From positions 1 to 64,000 of the forward strand of contig NZ_QXGH01000017.1 of NCBI RefSeq assembly GCF_003515065.1: DNA of 64,000 bases. The letters run 5' to 3'. Shown here one piece after another: positions 49,940 to 58,599 of the stretch; position 1 is the first letter of the stretch; each line of letters starts with the position of its first letter. Under the pieces are notes generated by a model, which was not told where the DNA came from, searched no databases, and saw nothing but the letters and a program-made list of their open reading frames with translations. The position numbers and the translations under genes are program-made. Source of the stretch: Nocardioides immobilis. Lineage in GTDB: Bacteria > Actinomycetota > Actinomycetes > Propionibacteriales > Nocardioidaceae.

Positions 49940-50176
49940 ATGGCTAAGCCAGTCATCCGCAAGCCGAAGAAGAAGGTTTGCCAGTTCTGCAAGGAGAAGG
50001 CGACCGGTGTCGACTACAAGGACACCACCCTGCTCCGCAAGTTCATCTCCGACCGCGGCAAGATCCGCGCGCGTCGCGTGACCGGCAACTGCGTCCAGCA
50101 CCAGCGCGACGTCGCCATCGCCGTCAAGAACGCCCGCGAGGTCGCCCTGCTGCCCTACACGGCCACCGGCCGCTGA
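49940..50176 (+). CDS. rpsR: 30S ribosomal protein S18
   Basis: This 78-residue basic protein, [20 protein letters not shown] with a cysteine pair, then [52 protein letters not shown], is S18. The C-Q-F-C and later C60-type residue suggest the zinc-binding (C+) paralogue. It forms a heterodimer with S6. It sits between ssb and rplI. Confidence 0.96.
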   Translation: MAKPVIRKPKKKVCQFCKEKATGVDYKDTTLLRKFISDRGKIRARRVTGNCVQHQRDVAIAVKNAREVALLPYTATGR

Positions 50177-50205
50177 CGCTGCAGGCTGAGAAGGAGAGAG
50201 CAGAC

Positions 50206-50652
50206 ATGAAGATCATCCTGACCCAGGAGGTCGAGGGTCTCGGCGCCGCCGGTGACGTGCTCGAGGTCAAGGACGGTTACGGCCGCAACTACCTTTTGCC
50301 GCAGGGCCACGCGATCCGCTGGACCCGCGGTGCCCAGAGCCAGGCCGACGCGATCAAGGCGGCCCGCTCCGCCCGCGCCGTCCGCGACGAGGCGCACGCC
50401 GCCGAGATCAAGACCAAGCTCGAGAAGAGCCCGGTCGACGTCAAGGTCAAGGCCGGCGAGGGCGGTCGCCTGTTCGGCGCCGTCACCGCCGGTGACCTCG
50501 CGGTGGCCATCGGTGAGGTCGTCGGCGAGTCGATCGACAAGCGGACGATCATCCTCGGCAACCCGATCAAGACCCTCGGTTCCCACCAGGTCTCGATCAA
50601 GCTGCACGACGAGGTCTCCGCGGCGGTCGCGCTCAACGTGATCCCCGCCTGA
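50206..50652 (+). CDS. rplI: 50S ribosomal protein L9
   Basis: This 148-residue protein begins [34 protein letters not shown], the N-terminal L9 globular domain, followed by a long helix (about 40-75) and a C-terminal domain ending [20 protein letters not shown] 50206 follows AAGGAGAG. L9 binds 23S rRNA near the L1 stalk. A terminator hairpin follows. Confidence 0.96.
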   Translation: MKIILTQEVEGLGAAGDVLEVKDGYGRNYLLPQGHAIRWTRGAQSQADAIKAARSARAVRDEAHAAEIKTKLEKSPVDVKVKAGEGGRLFGAVTAGDLAVAIGEVVGESIDKRTIILGNPIKTLGSHQVSIKLHDEVSAAVALNVIPA

Positions 50653-50667
50653 ACGAACCACACAGAA

Positions 50668-50698
50668 GAACGGCCGGTCCCGATGGGGCCGGCCGTTC
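50668..50698 (+). terminator. rplI-operon terminator
   Basis: GAACGGCCGG (50668-50677) pairs with CCGGCCGTTC (50689-50698), with TCCCGATGGGG forming a small inner stem; GCGTTTT follows. This is a canonical intrinsic terminator. Confidence 0.85.
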
Positions 50699-50729
50699 GC
50701 GTTTTGGGTGTGGCGCGGGCCGGTGAAGT

Positions 50730-50794
50730 GCGTCGTACCTGAGCTTTCGGCCCTGAATTCGGCCGAAATGGGGCCGGAACCTCAGGTACGACGC
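50730..50794. repeat. Nested inverted repeat, 65 bp
   Basis: Outer arms GCGTCGTACCTGAG (50730-50743) and CTCAGGTACGACGC (50781-50794) are perfect 14-bp complements; inside, TTTCGGCC (50745-50752) pairs with GGCCGAAA (50761-50768). The right flank is asymmetric by 12 bases. It looks like a structured palindromic unit between the rpl operon and a lipoprotein gene, comparable in design to the one at 23163. Confidence 0.7.
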
Positions 50795-50828
50795 GCTTCT
50801 GCCGGCGAGTTGCGCAAGGATCGGCCGC

Positions 50829-51479
50829 ATGGCTTCCCTGCGCCCGTTCCTGCCGGCCATCGCCGTACTGCTCCTCGCACCCGTCCTGGCCGCGTGTGGC
50901 GACGACGGCGACGAGCAGGACAACACCCCGCCCAGCTCGTCCTCGCCGTCGCCGCCGGAGTCGTCGGAGCCGACCGAGAAGACCGACGCCACGAGCATCG
51001 CGCCGCCGACGGCCACGTCGGCCACGGCCGGCGCCGAGCTGCCGGCCCCGTGCGATGTACTGACGCCGGCGGACGTGGAGGCGGCGTTCGGCGTGGCGTT
51101 CGGCGAGCCCTCCCAGGGCGGCGGTGGCTACACCCAGCAGGACCTCGTGTGGCAGAGCGAGGACTGCAACTTCGAGGCCGAGGACCTGGTCGAGGTCGAC
51201 TTCGCGCTCACCGGCCCGGACGACTTCCGGCAGGGGGAGTTCCAGTGCCCGAAGCCGACCGAGATCGTCGCGACGGTGACCCGGGTCCGGGGCCTGGACG
51301 CGGTGGAGGCGTGGTGGAAGCGCGACGAGAACCCGCCGCTCGAGGCCACGTTGCGCGTGTGCACCGAGAGCTACAACTTCGACATCGAGCTCGATTACGA
51401 GGACGGTGTGGACTTCCAGGGTGACCCGAAGCAGCAGAGCATCGCGCTCGCGGAGACGGTGCTGACGAACATCGGCTAG
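50829..51479 (+). CDS. Putative secreted lipoprotein
   Basis: This 216-residue protein has a lipoprotein signal peptide ending in the lipobox LLLAPVLAAC (Cys22), a Ser/Pro/Thr-rich spacer (about 30-70) and a globular domain with conserved cysteines (PAPCDVLTPADVEAAFGVAFG, WQSEDCNFEAEDL, QFECPKP-like, LRVCTESYNF). The general layout resembles DUF3558-type lipoproteins but I cannot assign a function. The gene end overlaps the convergent membrane-protein gene by 4 bases. Confidence 0.72.
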   Translation: MASLRPFLPAIAVLLLAPVLAACGDDGDEQDNTPPSSSSPSPPESSEPTEKTDATSIAPPTATSATAGAELPAPCDVLTPADVEAAFGVAFGEPSQGGGGYTQQDLVWQSEDCNFEAEDLVEVDFALTGPDDFRQGEFQCPKPTEIVATVTRVRGLDAVEAWWKRDENPPLEATLRVCTESYNFDIELDYEDGVDFQGDPKQQSIALAETVLTNIG

Positions 51480-52057
51480 GTCGAGTCGCCCTCGGGCTCC
51501 GAAGCAGTGGCCGGCTCGGCCTCGGGCGGGGCGCCCGCCCAGGCCTGGCCGGCGAAGACGAAGCACAGGATGACGAGCGCGAGCTGGACGACCTGGGCCG
51601 CCACCTCGCCCGCGGGGCCGACCCCGTCCCAGCCGGCGCCGAACGCGAGCGGCGGCGCGGCGAGCACGAAGATCAGCACCATCGCGCAGATGCTGAACGT
51701 GCTGGCTCCGGACGTGTGCCGCGCCCTCAGCGCTGCCTGGCTCAGCTGGTGGCAGAGGACGGCGAAGAACGCGAACCGCGGTACGTCGGCCGACCAGCCG
51801 AGCGACGGGTCGCTGGCGAACCACCGCGCCACGTCCGGCACCACCAGCGCAATGGACAGGACGAGCGCGAGAGCGCCCAGCACGCGGAGCACCGGGACCC
51901 GCCGGTCGTCGAGCGCGCCGCTGAGGCCGTGCAGGCCGATCAGGACGAAGACCCAGCCGAGCGGGTCGGGAAGCGGGTCGAAGGTCCCAGGGTCCGCATC
52001 GGTGGGTCCGAGTGCCAGCAGGACGAGCCCGAGGGCGATGGCCTGGAGCGGCTTCAT
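51476..52057 (-). CDS. Hypothetical membrane protein, five to six helices
   Basis: This 193-residue protein has five or six hydrophobic segments (KPLQAIALGLVLLALG, PLGWVFVLIGLHGLSGAL, VPVLRVLGALALVLSIALVV, FSICAMVLIFVLAAPPLAFGAG, VAAQVVQLALVILCFVFAGQAW) and a Glu/Pro-rich tail. ATG 52057 overlaps the MATE gene stop by 4 bases, so it is translated with the MATE exporter, upstream of it in reading order. No family is recognised. Confidence 0.75.
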   Translation of the reverse strand: MKPLQAIALGLVLLALGPTDADPGTFDPLPDPLGWVFVLIGLHGLSGALDDRRVPVLRVLGALALVLSIALVVPDVARWFASDPSLGWSADVPRFAFFAVLCHQLSQAALRARHTSGASTFSICAMVLIFVLAAPPLAFGAGWDGVGPAGEVAAQVVQLALVILCFVFAGQAWAGAPPEAEPATASEPEGDST

Positions 52058-53421
52058 CGGCCGGCCCCGGTCACCAGCCAGCGGTCGCCGGCAGCGCGGC
52101 GGGTGAGGGTCAGGAAGCGGCCGCCCATGAACACCAGGGCGAAGACGGCCCACAGCCAGGGCAGGCCACCGCCCACCCAGTCGTCGGTCACCACCGCTGC
52201 ACCCAGCACGACGGGAGCGTAGCCGCCGAGGACGGCGAGTCCGGCCCAGGCCAGGTACCGTCCGTCCCCGGCGCCGATCAGGACACCGTCGAGCACGAAC
52301 ACCACGCCGGCCACCGGTTGGGCGAGCGCCGCGACGAGCAGCACAGGCACGAGCGCGCGCCGTACGTCGTCGTCCGTCGTGAACAGGACGCCCAGCACCG
52401 GGCTCGCCGCCGCCAGGCCGAGGCCGGTGACCACGCCGGTGACGACGCCCCAGCCGACCATTCGCCGGGTGACCCCGCGGGCCGCCTCGGCGTCACCGGC
52501 CCCGAGGTGCCGTCCGGTGAGCGCCTGGGCGGCGATCGCGATCGCGTCGAGCACGAACGCGAGGAAGCCCCAGATGGTCATCGCCAGCTGGTGCGTGGCG
52601 ATGGGGACCGCCTCGTCCGTGGCCGTCTGCGCCGAGAGGACGACGGCGTACGTCGTGACCAGCAGCGAGGCGCGCAGGGTCAGCGTCCGCACGAGCAGGG
52701 GTACGCCGGCGCGGGCTGCGGTCCGGATGCCCGGTGCGTCGGGGCGGAGCGAGGCGCCCTCGCGGCGGGCGGCCCGGACCACGACGAGCACCAGTGCCGC
52801 GGCACTGGCCACCTGGGCGAGGACCGAGCCGAGCGCGGAGCCCGCGATGCCGAGGTGCGGGAGGGGGCCGACGCCGTACACGAGGAGCACGTTGAGGATC
52901 AGGTTGAGCGCGTTGCCGGCCACGGCGACGACCAGCGGGGTCCGGGTGTCCTGGAGGCCGCGCAGGACGCCGGTCGCGGCCAGCATGAGCAGGAGCGGCG
53001 TCACGCCGAGCAGGGCGACCCGGAGGTAGGTCTCGGCCTGATCGGCGACCGCCGCGCCGGGACCGAGAGCGGCGACCATCGGGCCCGTGAGCAGGATCCC
53101 GGCGACTGTCGTCGGGACCCCGATCGCCACCGCGAGCCACAGGCCGTCGACCCCCTGGGCCAGCGCCGCGTCCCGGCGGCCCGCGCCGAGCTGCCGGGCG
53201 ACCCCGGCGGTGGTCCCGTAGGCGAGGAAGACGCAGAGGCCGACCAGCGTCTGCAGCACGGTGCCGGCGATCCCGAGGCCGGCCAGCTCGCGGGTGCCGA
53301 GGTGGCCGACCACCGCTGCGTCGCCGAGGAGGAACAGCGGCTCGGCGACCAGCGCCAGGAACGCGGGGACCGCGAGCCGCCCGATCTGCCGGTCGTCGGG
53401 GGTCAGCCGCGGTCGACGCAC
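52054..53421 (-). CDS. MATE-family multidrug exporter, DinF-like
   Basis: This 455-residue protein has about 12 membrane helices in the MATE pattern: QIGRLAVPAFLALVAEPLFLLGDAAVVGHLGTRELAGLGIAGTVLQ at the N-terminus and a second homologous half. The N-terminal P-x-x-x-x-x-x-E-P-L-F-L-L-G-D-A-A-V-V-G-H motif is characteristic of the DinF branch. It exports cationic drugs or metabolites by sodium or proton antiport. It is divergent from dnaB with a 441-base spacer. Confidence 0.9.
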   Translation of the reverse strand: MRRPRLTPDDRQIGRLAVPAFLALVAEPLFLLGDAAVVGHLGTRELAGLGIAGTVLQTLVGLCVFLAYGTTAGVARQLGAGRRDAALAQGVDGLWLAVAIGVPTTVAGILLTGPMVAALGPGAAVADQAETYLRVALLGVTPLLLMLAATGVLRGLQDTRTPLVVAVAGNALNLILNVLLVYGVGPLPHLGIAGSALGSVLAQVASAAALVLVVVRAARREGASLRPDAPGIRTAARAGVPLLVRTLTLRASLLVTTYAVVLSAQTATDEAVPIATHQLAMTIWGFLAFVLDAIAIAAQALTGRHLGAGDAEAARGVTRRMVGWGVVTGVVTGLGLAAASPVLGVLFTTDDDVRRALVPVLLVAALAQPVAGVVFVLDGVLIGAGDGRYLAWAGLAVLGGYAPVVLGAAVVTDDWVGGGLPWLWAVFALVFMGGRFLTLTRRAAGDRWLVTGAGR

Positions 53422-53862
53422 CGCTCGCCCCTTGACTGTGGATATCTCTGGGTGATACCGAATCCGGTGATGTCGGGCTGGCTACCAGCAGATGTCGTCT
53501 TGGTGAACGAGATCGTCACGGACAAATTTTCGTTCCACAGGTGTGGAATCGCGTTTCCGCAGGTCAGGTGGGGTGTCGATACCGTTTCCGGTCCCAATTC
53601 CACAGTCTCCTCCCCAGCCGGTGCACACGGCTGATGCGTGTCGTCCACCCCGCTGCGGTAGTTATCCCCAGTTGCAACGCCACCCTGTGGGCAAGCCTCG
53701 ATCGAGGACTTCACAGTTGGGCCGAGCACTGCGTAGTTTCAGGGGTCGAGTCTCTCGCACGGCTCATCGATCGCAGTCCGGGACCCTTTGTGGCGGACCC
53801 CGGCGCAAGCATGCCCACGCACAGTATTCGACGATCAGTTCGAGATCGAAGGGGGAAGCCGG
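53422..53862. promoter_or_regulatory. dnaB upstream region with DnaA-box-like motifs
   Basis: No gene is supported here. It contains several near-matches to DnaA boxes: TGTGGATAT (53437-53445, ATATCCACA on the reverse strand), the 16-bp palindrome TTCCACAGGTGTGGAA (53533-53548), AATTCCACA near 53596, TTATCCCCA (53662-53670) and TCGTCCACC (53641-53649), plus a perfect 12-bp palindrome CCTCGATCGAGG (53696-53707). An AT-rich AAATTTT run lies at 53524. DnaA control of dnaB is a reasonable inference. Confidence 0.45.
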
Positions 53863-55272
53863 GTGAGCCTCGCAGAGGTGCCGCCGCCGGACGACGAGTG
53901 GGGCGACGGGCCCGCGGCGTATGCGCCGGGCGACGCGCCCTCCTCCAACTACTCGGGGGGCGGCCGGACGCCTCCGCAGGACATGGCGGCCGAGCAGTCC
54001 GTGCTCGGCGCGATGCTCATCTCCAAGGACGCGATCGCCGACGTCCTCGAGGAGGTGCGCGGCCTCGACTACTACCGGCCGGCGCACGAGTCGATCCACG
54101 ACGCGATCATCGACCTCTACGGCCGGGGCGAGCCCGCCGACATGGTGACGGTCGCCGGCGAGCTGCAGCGGCGGGGAGAGCTGCAGAAGATCGGCGGGGC
54201 GCCGTACCTCCACACGCTGGCGGCCAACGTGCCGATCGCCGCCAACGCCGGCTACTACGCCGAGATCGTCCGCGAAAAGGCGATCCTGCGCCGGCTGGTC
54301 GACGCCGGCACCAAGATCGTCCAGATCGGGTACGCCGGTGAGGGCGAGGTCGACCACATCGTCGACGCCGCGCAGGCCGAGGTCTACGGCGTCACGGAGC
54401 GCCGCAAGTCCGAGGACTACGCGCCGCTGAGCGACATCATGGACAGCGTCCTCGACGAGATCGAGGCGATCGAGAACCGTGAGGCCGGCATCTACGGCGT
54501 CCCCACCGGGTTCGCCGACCTCGACGACCTGACGAACGGTCTGCACAAGGGCCAGATGATCGTCGTCGCGGCCCGTCCCGCGATGGGCAAGTCAACGCTG
54601 GCTCTCGACCTGTGCCGAGCGGCGTCGGTCCACAACAACCTGACCAGCGCTTTCTTCAGCCTGGAGATGACGCGCTCCGAGATCACGATGCGGCTGCTGT
54701 CGGCCGAGGGCCGGATCCCGCTCAACCACATCCGCAACGGCAAGATGTCGACGGAGGAGTGGGACCGGCTGGCCCGCCATGTGGCGAAGGTGTCGTCGGC
54801 GCCGATGTTCATCGACGACAGCCCCAACATGACGATGATGGAGATCCGGGCCAAGGCCCGGCGGCTGAAGCAGAAGCACGACCTCAAGCTCGTCGTCATC
54901 GACTACCTGCAGCTGATGACGTCCGGCAAGAAGGTCGAGTCCCGCCAGCTCGAGGTTTCCGAGTTCTCGCGCCAGATCAAGCTATTGGCAAAAGAACTGG
55001 AAGTCCCGATTATCGCGCTTTCGCAGCTTAATCGTGGCCCAGAACAAAGAGCCGATAAACGCCCAATGATGAGCGATCTTCGTGAATCCGGCAGCATTGA
55101 ACAAGATGCGGATATGGTAATTCTTTTGCATCGGGATGATGTATTCGAAAAGGAATCCACCCGTCCCGGCGAGGCCGACCTGATCGTCGCCAAGCACCGC
55201 AACGGCGCCACCCGCGACATCGTCGTGGCCTTCCAGGGCCACTACTCGCGCTTCGTCGACATGGCCCACTGA
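53863..55272 (+). CDS. dnaB: Replicative DNA helicase DnaB
   Basis: This 469-residue hexameric helicase unwinds DNA at the fork. The N-terminal domain starts near PQDMAAEQSVLGAMLIS; the RecA-like domain has Walker A IVVAARPAMGKSTLALDLCR, Walker B LKLVVIDYLQLM, and the H4/arginine-finger region LSQLNRGPEQRADKRPMMSDLRESGSIEQDADMVILLHRDD. GTG 53863 follows AAGGGGGAAG; no intein interrupts the usual insertion sites. Codons 374-433 (54982-55162) are strikingly AT-rich (47% G+C counted over 54981-55160) compared with 62-68% beside them, while the protein is fully conserved. Confidence 0.96.
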   Translation: MSLAEVPPPDDEWGDGPAAYAPGDAPSSNYSGGGRTPPQDMAAEQSVLGAMLISKDAIADVLEEVRGLDYYRPAHESIHDAIIDLYGRGEPADMVTVAGELQRRGELQKIGGAPYLHTLAANVPIAANAGYYAEIVREKAILRRLVDAGTKIVQIGYAGEGEVDHIVDAAQAEVYGVTERRKSEDYAPLSDIMDSVLDEIEAIENREAGIYGVPTGFADLDDLTNGLHKGQMIVVAARPAMGKSTLALDLCRAASVHNNLTSAFFSLEMTRSEITMRLLSAEGRIPLNHIRNGKMSTEEWDRLARHVAKVSSAPMFIDDSPNMTMMEIRAKARRLKQKHDLKLVVIDYLQLMTSGKKVESRQLEVSEFSRQIKLLAKELEVPIIALSQLNRGPEQRADKRPMMSDLRESGSIEQDADMVILLHRDDVFEKESTRPGEADLIVAKHRNGATRDIVVAFQGHYSRFVDMAH

Positions 55273-55308
55273 CAGGCAGGCCTGTCGTCGAGATCGCGAA
55301 CCGAGAGC

Positions 55309-56208
55309 TCACACCACGGGCGTGCCCTCGGTGGCGGTTCGGGCCGCGTAGGCGGCGGCGAGCTTGGCGACGTACGTCCCGGGGCGTCCGCCACCGATGG
55401 TGCGACCGTCGAGGGTCAGGACGGGCGTCACACCACCCATGGTGCCGGTCACGAACACCTCGTCGGCGGAGTAGAGCTGGGTCAGGGAGAAGTCGCCGAC
55501 CTCGACCGCGATGCCCGACGCCGCGCAGATCTCGAGGATCGTCTCGCGGGTGATGCCCTCCGGGCAGGCCCGGGTGGTGGAAGTGCGGACGACGTCGTCC
55601 TTGACGTGGAAGACGTGCGTGGCGTTGGTCTCGGCGACGAACCCGTTGTCGTCGAGCATGAGCGCGTCGTCGGCACCTGCGACGTTGGCCTCGATCTTGG
55701 CGAGGATCGAGGTGAGCAGGTTGTTGTGGTGGATCTTCGGGTCGAGCGAGTCCGGACGGTGGCGCCGGACCGAGGAGGTGACCAGCGAGATCCCGCGGTC
55801 GTCGTACACCGGCGGCTTGAACTCCGCGAGCACGATCAGCGTCGGCCCGAGCTGGTTGAGCCGCGGGTCCATGCCGCTGGTGATCTTCACGCCGCGCGTC
55901 AGCGTGAGCCGGATGTGCACGTCGTCGCTCATCGCGTTGGCGGCCAGGACGGCACGGATCCGCTCGGTGATCTCCTCCTCGGACGGGATTGTTGCGAAGG
56001 CGAGCGCCTGGGCCGACCGCCTCAGCCGCGCCAGGTGCGCGGCGAGCTTGAAGATCCGGCCGCCGTGCAGCCGTAGCCCCTCCCACACCGCGTCTCCGCC
56101 CTGGACGACCGAATCGAACGGGCTGATGCCGGCCCGGTCCCGGTGGACCAACCGGTCGTCGATCCCGACGACCAGGTCGCGGTTGCGCTCGTCGAAGGTC
56201 TGCAGCAT
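55309..56208 (-). CDS. Class IV aminotransferase (branched-chain / ADC-lyase type)
   Basis: This 299-residue PLP fold-type IV enzyme has the PLP-lysine region and motif SLDPKIHHNNLLTSILAKIEANVAGADDALMLDDNGFVAETNATHVFHVKDD (K in DPKIHHNN, E in AETNATHVF) and GITRETILEICAASGI. Substrate could be a branched-chain amino acid or a related keto acid. ATG 56208 follows AGGAG. It starts 8 bases after the sulfotransferase gene, so the two form an operon; plant proteins with the same two domains fused are known by recall, which suggests a joint pathway. Confidence 0.8.
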   Translation of the reverse strand: MLQTFDERNRDLVVGIDDRLVHRDRAGISPFDSVVQGGDAVWEGLRLHGGRIFKLAAHLARLRRSAQALAFATIPSEEEITERIRAVLAANAMSDDVHIRLTLTRGVKITSGMDPRLNQLGPTLIVLAEFKPPVYDDRGISLVTSSVRRHRPDSLDPKIHHNNLLTSILAKIEANVAGADDALMLDDNGFVAETNATHVFHVKDDVVRTSTTRACPEGITRETILEICAASGIAVEVGDFSLTQLYSADEVFVTGTMGGVTPVLTLDGRTIGGGRPGTYVAKLAAAYAARTATEGTPVV

Positions 56209-56216
56209 CAGGACTC

Positions 56217-56957
56217 CTAGGCAGAGAGACGGTAGGGCGTCAGTGCGTCGTAGTACGGGCGACACCGTTCGAGCAACGGGGCGAGACGGTCGGGCAGTGG
56301 GTCGCCCGAGCCCGGAGAGTACGGCGAAAAGCCGGTCGATGCCTCGACACCGCCGTACCAGTGCGGCGCCCACACGCCGTCAGTGTCCCGCGGTCCGGCA
56401 GGCCAGGAGAGCATCGCCTCGTCGAAGCCGATACCGAGCGCGTCGCACAGCAAGGTGAGCGTCCCCCGAGGGTCGCGCAGGACGTCGGCCGCATCGACCA
56501 CCGGCCCGCCGAAGGTCTCGAACAGCTCCAGCTGCTGAGGGAGACCGAGGTCGTCCACCGTCGGCTCGTGGCGGACCTTGGCGTAGGACGTCAGCACCCG
56601 CTCGGGGTCGCGGACCAGGAACGCGTGCCGCAGCGAGGCCAGCGGCTGGCGCGGGAACGCCGGAAGCAGGTGGTGGGTCATGTGCTTCTGGTACTGCATC
56701 GGCGTCGGCACCGACCCGCCAGTGAGGTCGGCGAGGACGATGGCGGGATCGGTCGGCTGAGAGGCAATGACGTCGTCCCGGCCTGGATGGTCAAGACCGG
56801 TCGCGGCGAGGTACGCGGCGTACAGCGGCTCGTCGACCACAGAGCAGTCAGCGCGGTTCTCGAAGCTGCGCATCAATGCGGTGGAGAGGTTCCGCGGGCC
56901 CGACCACATCGCGATCCGCACCGATCGCCGTTGGTCCTCGCTCAGGTCCTCGCTCAT
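56217..56957 (-). CDS. Sulfotransferase-like P-loop protein
   Basis: This 246-residue protein has the 5' phosphosulfate-binding loop IAMWSGPRNLSTALMRSFENR near its N-terminus and VLTSYAKVRHEPT plus FLVRDPERV of the family. It would transfer sulfate from PAPS, or act as a related P-loop enzyme; the acceptor is unknown. ATG 56957 is preferred; ATG 56975 is in frame upstream but adds poorly conserved residues. It is the upstream partner of the aminotransferase gene. Confidence 0.75.
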   Translation of the reverse strand: MSEDLSEDQRRSVRIAMWSGPRNLSTALMRSFENRADCSVVDEPLYAAYLAATGLDHPGRDDVIASQPTDPAIVLADLTGGSVPTPMQYQKHMTHHLLPAFPRQPLASLRHAFLVRDPERVLTSYAKVRHEPTVDDLGLPQQLELFETFGGPVVDAADVLRDPRGTLTLLCDALGIGFDEAMLSWPAGPRDTDGVWAPHWYGGVEASTGFSPYSPGSGDPLPDRLAPLLERCRPYYDALTPYRLSA

Positions 56958-57112
56958 CGGCAGAGTGTGCCTCATTCTCCCTGTGTCGGGCAGTCCGGGG
57001 AGCCGCCGCCCGCAGCCCGGCCACACGGAAACCCGGCGAGCTTGACCTCGGTCGAGGTGGGTGCCGCAACGGATGACGTTTGGCTTCTGGCAGAGGGGAG
57101 AGAAGCGCGAGC

Positions 57113-57451
57113 ATGGGTCGGGACGACGGCGGCGGCTACAACACGCCCTACATCGATGTCGACGTCACGTCGATGCGCGACGCCGCCGAGGAGCTGGCGG
57201 GTACGGCGAACCGGCTCGTCGACCATGTCGACGAGCTGATGGACAAGGCGGCTCTGCCGCTGGGGACGTTCGCCCCGGACGCCGACGTCTACCGCGCGTA
57301 CGCGTTCTGGTGGGGCCGCTGGTCGGCGCTGCTCGAGACTGCAGAGCCGGCGATCCGCGGTGCGGCGACCACGACCGCCAAGGCCGCCGACGGCTTCGCC
57401 ACGGTCGACGCCAGCGGGCACATCGACATCACCCTCCCCGGGGGCGGGTGA
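57113..57451 (+). CDS. WXG100/EspC-like small protein
   Basis: This 112-residue helical protein begins MGRDDGGGYNTPYIDVDVTSM and contains AYAFWWGRWSALLETAEPAIRG. An all-helical, 100-residue product with a W-x-x-W-type turn and a C-terminal GFATVDASG resembles ESX/EspC-type partners of type VII-secreted toxins, but I do not recognise the exact family. ATG 57113 follows GGGGAGAG. It overlaps the next gene by 4 bases and is the first of four coupled genes. Confidence 0.6.
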   Translation: MGRDDGGGYNTPYIDVDVTSMRDAAEELAGTANRLVDHVDELMDKAALPLGTFAPDADVYRAYAFWWGRWSALLETAEPAIRGAATTTAKAADGFATVDASGHIDITLPGGG

Positions 57452-58599
57452 GCCCGATGGACTCCGAGACCGAGGCGATCGTCCTCTCGCGCATCAACCA
57501 TGCGGACGGAGACGGCCTGATCCGTGCCGCGGACGGGATGGACACCGCCTACAAGCAGTTCTGGAACGCGCGCGGCCGGGTGGCCGGCGTTCGCGTCGAC
57601 CTCGTCAACCAGTGGGACAGCGCGAGCGGTCGCACCATGCTCGACTACCTCGAGACCGTCGACGGCGCACTGGCGCAGGTGGGAGGCCAGCTCTCGATCA
57701 TGCCCGAGAAGCTGCGCGCCCACGGACGCCTCATCAACACCACGCGCGCCTCCCTCCGCGACCTGATCGTGCAGGGCTACCAAGACCCCCTGTCCGTCAG
57801 CGGCTCAGACATCGACGTCCTGCTTCAGGGCTTCCTCGACTCCGAGCGGGCTCTCACCAGTGACCTGTGGACGTACGGCGCCCTCGCCCCGGGCGGCATC
57901 CCGCTGCCCGAGCCGCCGCCGCGACCACCGGGGAACTGGAAGACCTTCCTCTTCGGCGACGGCTACCCGGCCGGCTGGTACTGGCTCGGCGCTGACGGCA
58001 AGTCGCCCGACCCCGACGACTACGGCTTTGGTGAGGACTTCGATCCCGGCGCGTTCGACCCCGAGCACCCGCGGTACGGCTACGACGAGTGGGGAAACCT
58101 GGTCCCGGCGTACCAGGCCGCGATGCCGGTGCCCATGCACATCCAGGAAGCCAGCATCGGGGGCGGGCTGCTCAAGCTGCTCGGCAAGGCCGCCAAAGGT
58201 GCCGGTGTCACCTCCAGCGGTGCTCGTGCGATCGCCCAGAACGCCGACGACCTCGCTGCGCTGGTCCGCGGCAGCTACGGCTGGCGCCCCAGCCACATCG
58301 ACCGACACATCCGCGAGTGGTACCGGCTGGCGGACGACGCCCCGGTCCAGCCGTGGATGCGCGACGAGTACCTCGATCTGGTCGTCCAGGCCGGCATCAA
58401 GCAGGGCAAGGTGTTCCAGTGGAGCCTGCGGGGCGAGTCCGGGGCGCAGTCGACGTACTCGGTGCTGCGCTACACCAACGGCCGGTGGCTGGTCTCGCAG
58501 TACTACGCCAACGGCGCCCGTGCCGGTGAGTTCGCCACGGCCTTCGAGCCGACCGCACGACAGCTCGCGCGGATGCTGCAGCAGGCCGCGATCCGGTGA
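57448..58599 (+). CDS. Putative polymorphic toxin with WXG-like N-terminus
   Basis: This 383-residue protein has an alpha-helical N-terminal region (about 1-145, LSRINHADGDGLIRAADGMDTAYKQFWN with helices typical of ESX substrates), a proline-rich linker (about 149-165), a middle region with repeated Gly/Tyr/Trp turns, and a C-terminal module (about 277-383): SHIDRHIREW, FQWSLRGESGAQSTYSVLRYTNGRWLVSQYY and EFATAFEPT. H283/H287 and the final T-A-F-x-P motif are reminiscent of BECR-fold RNases, but this is a weak inference. GTG 57448 overlaps the previous gene; ATG 57457 is also possible. It ends 4 bases into the next gene. Confidence 0.6.
   Translation: MSPMDSETEAIVLSRINHADGDGLIRAADGMDTAYKQFWNARGRVAGVRVDLVNQWDSASGRTMLDYLETVDGALAQVGGQLSIMPEKLRAHGRLINTTRASLRDLIVQGYQDPLSVSGSDIDVLLQGFLDSERALTSDLWTYGALAPGGIPLPEPPPRPPGNWKTFLFGDGYPAGWYWLGADGKSPDPDDYGFGEDFDPGAFDPEHPRYGYDEWGNLVPAYQAAMPVPMHIQEASIGGGLLKLLGKAAKGAGVTSSGARAIAQNADDLAALVRGSYGWRPSHIDRHIREWYRLADDAPVQPWMRDEYLDLVVQAGIKQGKVFQWSLRGESGAQSTYSVLRYTNGRWLVSQYYANGARAGEFATAFEPTARQLARMLQQAAIR

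Noticed and set aside
53863-55272. Possible intein in dnaB
   Set aside because: The Walker A and later insertion sites read straight through with normal family spacing and no intein motifs.
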